Below are positions 32,182 through 35,601 of a stretch of DNA of 35,601 nt, piece after piece. The stretch lies in contig JAEERM010000022.1 in assembly GCA_016285835.1 (NCBI GenBank), forward strand, positions 1 through 35,601. The letters run 5' to 3'. This DNA comes from Fibrobacter sp. GTDB lineage: Bacteria; Fibrobacterota; Fibrobacteria; Fibrobacterales; Fibrobacteraceae. The notes under the pieces were generated by a model. That model worked only from the letters and a program-made list of their open reading frames with translations, was not told the origin of the DNA and did not search any database. The position numbers and the translations under genes were made by a program. Numbering within the stretch: position 1 is the stretch's first letter; every line of letters starts with the position of its first letter.

Positions 32182-33024
32182 TTAGTTATGGCCTTCGGCC
32201 TCTTCGACCAACGTATAGTGCATTTCATATAATTGAATTGCATTTTGTTGGTCAAAAACTGCATAGTTTATATCAGGATAATATTTGTCAAGCCTAAAGC
32301 CACCATCGGCCACACAACCGCAATTAATGCTTTCGGTCTCGGGCAAACTGATAAACACCGTATCACCGTCAAGGCTTACATCTGTACCATTTTCATAAAG
32401 GCCATTCAAGAGCTCGGTTCGTTTTTCCTTGTTGCAGGGGATATCGAAATAGACATTTTCAAACGTAATCACCTCAGCTTCATTGTATACATAGAAGGAT
32501 GCCGAAGGTGAAGCCTCATTAGGAGCATTCCCGTCGCCATAGACAGCTTCTTCTTTACACTGCAAACTGAATTTTTCCGCATGGACAACAAGGCCACCGC
32601 CCCCCGACGAAGACATGACGACATCGCGTTCGGTACTATCAGACGAAATCGGATTCGGCACTAAGCCATTTTGCCCTCCGTCCTGCGAGTCACGAGAACG
32701 CGAACTGGACGAAACAGAATCGCCATACTGTTCATTACCCGACGAACTCGATTCAACCTTCTCCACCTTTTCAGACGAGCTAATCAAACCCTTGTTCGGC
32801 AAATTAGACGAACTGGATTCAACCCTATCATTCTTTTTGGACGAGCTGGAGATACCCCCTACATCGGAGGAAACCGCATTTGCTCCGCCATCCCCTTCGG
32901 AGGAACTGCTGATTTCCGCAATAGAGTTCGGATCAATGGTTCCACCAGCCACGTTATCGCTGGAGCAGGCCATTATGAAAATAAAAGAAAGGGCGCTAAT
33001 GGAGAAAACCATTCTATTAAGCAT
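32182..33024 (-). CDS. Lipoprotein with VAGG motif, long Ser-rich linker and one four-cysteine domain
   Basis: A 280-residue lipoprotein: lipobox IMAC (lipid Cys20), SSDNVAGGTIDPNS, a long linker with repeated (V/I)ESSSS or ISSSS blocks to about residue 140, and one C-terminal domain with C156, C197, GDTVFIS (220-226) and C235/C237. The VAGG segment just after the lipid Cys is shared with the lipoproteins at 24952 and 28043, linking the two gene groups. AAGGAGG lies 7 nt before ATG 33024; the ATG lies within the last codons of the TIGR02147 gene, an 8-nt overlap. First lipoprotein of the operon. Confidence 0.78.
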   Translation of the reverse strand: MLNRMVFSISALSFIFIMACSSDNVAGGTIDPNSIAEISSSSEGDGGANAVSSDVGGISSSSKKNDRVESSSSNLPNKGLISSSEKVEKVESSSSGNEQYGDSVSSSSRSRDSQDGGQNGLVPNPISSDSTERDVVMSSSGGGGLVVHAEKFSLQCKEEAVYGDGNAPNEASPSASFYVYNEAEVITFENVYFDIPCNKEKRTELLNGLYENGTDVSLDGDTVFISLPETESINCGCVADGGFRLDKYYPDINYAVFDQQNAIQLYEMHYTLVEEAEGHN

Positions 33025-33850
33025 GGCGTACCTCCTTGATTTTATCCGTTACCGGGAAAAACTGGAAATTGATTCGGCAGACCTGGTCCAGGTCCTTGTA
33101 TTCATTAGCAATAGATAGCACTTTTTTACAGCAAGCGTTGATTTCTTCGACAATTCTATTGCTCGCTTCCTGGTTTACACTGAGGGTGACCCCGGTAAAA
33201 AAGCGTTCGTTCGAAGAATAACGGTCTACGGCACGTACCGCCATGTTCGCCATTTCCCTGTGCATAGAACGGATAGCGATGGGCAAAGCCTCTTTCGAGC
33301 CGATGACGGTCTGTTCCGTCTGCGAATAGACCTTTTCACCATCCTTTTTCAGGAATCCGGCCTTGACCAAAAAACTCAGGATGTCGTGGACTTCTTCTGC
33401 CGACACGTGCTCCTTACATTCCTCGGCGATATCGCGGGCAGTCGCCCCAGGCATCATCGGGACAAGTTCCCTCAATACCGGATACTTCCAAGATTCATAA
33501 TATTGGAAGGCCTCGCCATCGACGACGCGCACTTTGTGTTCCAGAGCGATTTTCTGCATTTCAAGGAGAGCATCCTTCTTGACGGAATCCTTCTCGGCAT
33601 TGCAGAACGTGACGAGTTCGCAAAAGTAATCTTCCTCGTAATCGACGAGCTTCATAGCCTGCGCCACAGCACGTGCCTTGATCTTGGAAAGTTTGCTCTG
33701 GCCCATGCACACGAGTTTCAAAAAATTCGGAGACGTAAAGCCGGCACTCTTGCAGAATTCGCGCCACGAGAACGCACCGAGACGCTTGCGTTCGTCGTAA
33801 TAATCCTGCATAAAGAGGTGATAGTCTTTGTATTCAAGTACCGATTTCAT
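33017..33850 (-). CDS. TIGR02147/DUF4423 family putative transcriptional regulator
   Basis: A 277-residue homologue of the protein at 27038, colinear over its whole length: MKSVLEYKDYHLFMQDYYDE, RKRLGAFSWREFCKSAGF (helix-turn-helix region), LRELVPMMPGATARDIAEE and HDILSFLVKAGFLKKDG. A DNA-binding regulatory role is inferred. A second ATG lies two codons upstream (33856), but TTGACA-N17-TAGATT-N7 places the predicted transcript start at ATG 33850, so 33850 is used; there is no Shine-Dalgarno. Its stop overlaps the next lipoprotein gene by 8 nt, as in the first module. Three lipoprotein genes follow before the terminator at 29804. Confidence 0.82.
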   Translation of the reverse strand: MKSVLEYKDYHLFMQDYYDERKRLGAFSWREFCKSAGFTSPNFLKLVCMGQSKLSKIKARAVAQAMKLVDYEEDYFCELVTFCNAEKDSVKKDALLEMQKIALEHKVRVVDGEAFQYYESWKYPVLRELVPMMPGATARDIAEECKEHVSAEEVHDILSFLVKAGFLKKDGEKVYSQTEQTVIGSKEALPIAIRSMHREMANMAVRAVDRYSSNERFFTGVTLSVNQEASNRIVEEINACCKKVLSIANEYKDLDQVCRINFQFFPVTDKIKEVRHA

Positions 33851-33857
33851 ACACATA

Positions 33858-33886
33858 AATCTACACTCATTCTACACGCTTGTCAA
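33858..33886 (-). promoter_or_regulatory. Promoter of the second TIGR02147 gene (leaderless)
   Basis: Minus-strand TTGACA (33881-33886), 17-bp spacer, TAGATT (33858-33863), then 7 nt to ATG 33850. The geometry is identical to the promoter at 27897. Confidence 0.65.
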
Positions 33887-33921
33887 TATCGTATTATACA
33901 AAAATTCAATTTTTGCACATA

Positions 33922-33933
33922 TTTCAACAATTT
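33922..33933. promoter_or_regulatory. Conserved motif upstream of the second TIGR02147 promoter
   Basis: TTTCAACAATTT, about 35 bp upstream of the -35. It is preceded by TTTTTGCACATA; the first TIGR02147 gene has TTTTATGCAA at the matching place. Confidence 0.4.
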
Positions 33934-33961
33934 TAAAGATATAAAAGCAATAATATTTTTC

Positions 33962-33986
33962 TATATTATACATGCTGTATAATATA
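33962..33986. repeat. Perfect 11-bp inverted repeat (TGTATAATA half-sites)
   Basis: TATATTATACA, spacer TGC, TGTATAATATA. Further half-sites occur at 33892-33900 (TATTATACA, 5 bp from the -35 of the TIGR02147 gene) and at about 34000-34010 (TGTATAGTATA). The right arm contains TATAAT, a possible rightward -10. This is operator-like. It lies in a 387-bp gene-free region (33857-34243). Confidence 0.6.
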
Positions 33987-34015
33987 AAGAAAAACCTGTA
34001 TAGTATATACAAGAA

Positions 34016-34047
34016 GCGGCTCCGTCCGGATGGACAGAGCCGCTTTT
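34016..34047 (+). terminator. Strong hairpin with short T tract (terminator or attenuator-like)
   Basis: A 12-bp stem with one mismatch (34016-34027 with 34032-34043, loop GGAT), followed by TTTT then ACAAGGAG. No gene ends before it on the plus strand, so it would act on a short transcript starting near the inverted repeat at 33962, or as a leader structure. Confidence 0.5.
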
Positions 34048-34061
34048 ACAAGGAGCACAAA

Positions 34062-34094
34062 ATGGACTTTTTCGTTGCTTTTAATATAAGCTAA
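34062..34094 (+). CDS. Possible 10-residue micro-ORF
   Basis: ATG at 34062 is preceded by an ideal AAGGAG (34050-34055) at 6-nt spacing and followed by nine codons and TAA, encoding MDFFVAFNIS. It sits directly after the hairpin at 34016. It could be a leader peptide or chance; no conservation can be judged here. Confidence 0.2.
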   Translation: MDFFVAFNIS

Positions 34095-34231
34095 AATAAA
34101 ACGTTCAGAAATCATTTAGTTGAAATTCTTGTTTTTGATGTTTGAAATCACAAGTTATTGACTTTACTCCAACGAAACAAGCAGGCATGGACGTTGCGAC
34201 TACAGGGAAAGCAAAGCCAAAGCGGATTATC

Positions 34232-34237
34232 TATATT
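34232..34237 (+). promoter_or_regulatory. Possible -10 box for a leaderless transporter mRNA
   Basis: TATATT followed by 6 nt (TAAGGC) and the ATG at 34244. There is no usable Shine-Dalgarno and no clear -35. Confidence 0.4.
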
Positions 34238-34243
34238 TAAGGC

Positions 34244-35239
34244 ATGTTTAAGATAGTTAGGGCATTCTGCCACGTTCTCTCTTCTTACGCTTCCCCATTC
34301 GTCATCGCAAGCGCAATCCTCGCCTTCTTCCTCCCCATCGCCTTCGGCTGGGTTCACGGCAATGTATCCTCAGTTATCCTCGGCATCATCATGCTCAGCA
34401 TGGGGCTCACGCTTTCGGTCGATGATTTCCGCATTCTCTTTAAGCGCCCGCTCGACATATTGCTCGGGGCCGCCGCGCAATACACCATCATGCCGCTCGT
34501 CGCCTTTACACTCACCAAGGTATTCGGCCTTGACCCTTACCTTGCCGTAGGCATCATTCTGGTCGGGTGCTGCCCAGGTGGCGTTTCGAGCAACATCATG
34601 AGTTTCCTCGCCAAGGGCGATGTCGCTTACTCCGTAGGCATGACAACCGTATCGACCTTGCTCGCCCCTATAATGACTCCGCTTCTCGTTCTTTGGCTTG
34701 CCGACACAAGCATCAACGTGAACGCCATCGGGATGTTCCTGAACATTCTCTATGTCACCATCCTCCCAGTAACTATCGGCTTCCTGCTCAATTATTTCTT
34801 AGGAAAGCGCCCTATATTCAAAGAAATCCAGGCAAACATGCCGGCCGTCAGCGTTATCGGGCTCATGCTGATTGTGGGCGGAGTTGTCGTGACTGTGCGC
34901 CCGCAGCTTTTGACAAACGGACTCGGCCTAATCTTCCTCGTACTTGCCGTTGTATTTTGCCATAACGCGCTCGGGTACATCCTGGGTTACAGCGTAGGCA
35001 GGCTATTCAAGTTCAACACCGCCAAAAAGCGTACCATCGCGATTGAAGTCGGTGTGCAGAATGCCGGCATGGCCACAGTCCTTGCCGCAGGATTTTTCGC
35101 CAATCCTGAAAACGTGGCGGCACACCCCGAGGCAGTCCTTTGCGTGGTGCCGTGCGCACTCAGCTGTGCCTACCATTCCATCAGCGGGACGGTTTTGGCC
35201 AACTTCTTCGGCTGGCGCGATAGGGTCAAGGCAGGCTAA
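34244..35239 (+). CDS. Bile acid:sodium symporter (BASS) family transporter
   Basis: A 331-residue inner-membrane Na+-coupled carrier of the BASS family. About nine to ten membrane segments are visible. Family motifs: IIMLSMGLTLSVDDF (48-62), GIILVGCCPGGVSSNIMS (the Na+-binding crossover region, about 103-120) and EVGVQNAGMATVLAA (the second crossover). Bacterial members move organic anions such as pantothenate precursors, pyruvate or bile acids; the substrate cannot be told here. A TATATT box 6 nt before ATG suggests a leaderless mRNA. Its last 14 nt overlap the convergent partial gene, with no terminator between them. Confidence 0.87.
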   Translation: MFKIVRAFCHVLSSYASPFVIASAILAFFLPIAFGWVHGNVSSVILGIIMLSMGLTLSVDDFRILFKRPLDILLGAAAQYTIMPLVAFTLTKVFGLDPYLAVGIILVGCCPGGVSSNIMSFLAKGDVAYSVGMTTVSTLLAPIMTPLLVLWLADTSINVNAIGMFLNILYVTILPVTIGFLLNYFLGKRPIFKEIQANMPAVSVIGLMLIVGGVVVTVRPQLLTNGLGLIFLVLAVVFCHNALGYILGYSVGRLFKFNTAKKRTIAIEVGVQNAGMATVLAAGFFANPENVAAHPEAVLCVVPCALSCAYHSISGTVLANFFGWRDRVKAG

Positions 35240-35601
35240 CGCCCTCGAAGACAATCCTGTCTATTTCCAGGTGCGTTCCGCTCGTGATGAATATGCTGAA
35301 GAGGCCGATTTCCTTCGAGACCTCGTCCCACGGCACCTGGTAACTGAACTCGTCCAGGAGTTCGTTGCCGGGGAGCAACACGACATCGGTCCAGCCGTTG
35401 GAAGCCTTTGCAAGCCAGAGGGCTTTCCTGAAATTGTTGTCGCCCACATCGAGGTAATGCTCCAGCGCGACACGGAATTCGCAGTCGCCGCGCACAGTGA
35501 GGCGGATGGCCGTCAGGCCGCTCAAGTCATAGTAGCTTGTATCGAGGCCCAGGCGAGTCCCCATCAGCACATATCCCGTATCGCCTAAAGCAAAATCCGT
35601 C
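35226..35601 (-). CDS. C-terminal part of a larger protein with a carbohydrate-binding-like beta-sandwich (partial)
   Basis: An open frame runs off the right edge; about 124 C-terminal residues are visible, ending at TGA 35226-35228. The sequence alternates strands and turns (GLTAIRLTVRGDCEFRVAL, KALWLAKASNGWTDVVLLP, IGLFSIFITSGTHLEIDRI), a pattern typical of galactose-binding-like or CBM11-like jelly-roll domains in which a conserved Trp/aromatic face contacts sugar. The GTG at 35568 is an internal codon rather than a likely start, because the frame stays open to the edge. The family is not certain. It overlaps the BASS gene by 14 nt tail-to-tail. Confidence 0.6.
   Translation of the reverse strand, partial: TDFALGDTGYVLMGTRLGLDTSYYDLSGLTAIRLTVRGDCEFRVALEHYLDVGDNNFRKALWLAKASNGWTDVVLLPGNELLDEFSYQVPWDEVSKEIGLFSIFITSGTHLEIDRIVFEGVSLP

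Overview
The window looks like a chromosomal segment of a Fibrobacter-type bacterium (phylum Fibrobacterota). This is inferred from gene content; no rRNA or other taxonomic marker is present. The indications are: secreted enzymes with serine-rich linkers and C-terminal sorting modules (two CE6-like esterases, one GH43-CBM6 enzyme); many lipoproteins with poly-Ser spacers; a FISUMP (TIGR02145) domain; two TIGR02147/DUF4423 proteins; and a type II topoisomerase A subunit of the Bacteroidetes-like form. I see no tRNA, rRNA, CRISPR array, transposase or phage gene.

Layout. 1-2.5 kb: end of an unknown gene, a proline/Na+ symporter (putP) and divergent trmO. 2.7-5.5 kb: two tandem CE6-like acetyl esterases. 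5.7-9.2 kb: a lipocalin-like lipoprotein, then a leftward operon of two lipoproteins, an ArnA-C-terminal-like UDP-sugar decarboxylase and a family 2 glycosyltransferase. 9.3-11.8 kb: topoisomerase subunit A. 12-14.9 kb: GH43 enzyme and dCMP deaminase. 15-17 kb: membrane acyltransferase and a short-chain dehydrogenase, separated by a composite repeat element. 17.2-24.9 kb: tetrapyrrole genes in two blocks (hemA-hemC; ahbC-ahbAB), with a CotH-kinase lipoprotein, an outer-membrane-type protein and two small lipoproteins between. 25-33.9 kb: two regulator-lipoprotein modules, each a TIGR02147 gene whose 3' end overlaps the start of a lipoprotein gene. 34-35.6 kb: a BASS-family transporter overlapping a convergent partial gene.

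How the genes work together. The two esterases and the GH43 enzyme suit deacetylation and debranching of xylan and share a possible -10 box. HemA, HemC, the AhbA-AhbB fusion and AhbC fit the siroheme-dependent heme route; the other steps must lie elsewhere. The two TIGR02147 genes have matching promoter geometry and probably control the lipoprotein genes they overlap.

Most notable observations: (1) degenerate 7-bp repeat arrays lie at gene ends, supply stop and start codons, and also lie in frame inside ahbAB, where repeat DNA encodes the linker between the AhbA and AhbB halves; (2) several genes without a Shine-Dalgarno have a TANATT box 6-8 nt before ATG, suggesting leaderless transcripts; (3) three consecutive lipoproteins share an unrecognised four-cysteine domain in five copies; (4) the TIGR02147-lipoprotein modules share promoter layout, an upstream motif and an overlapping gene junction.
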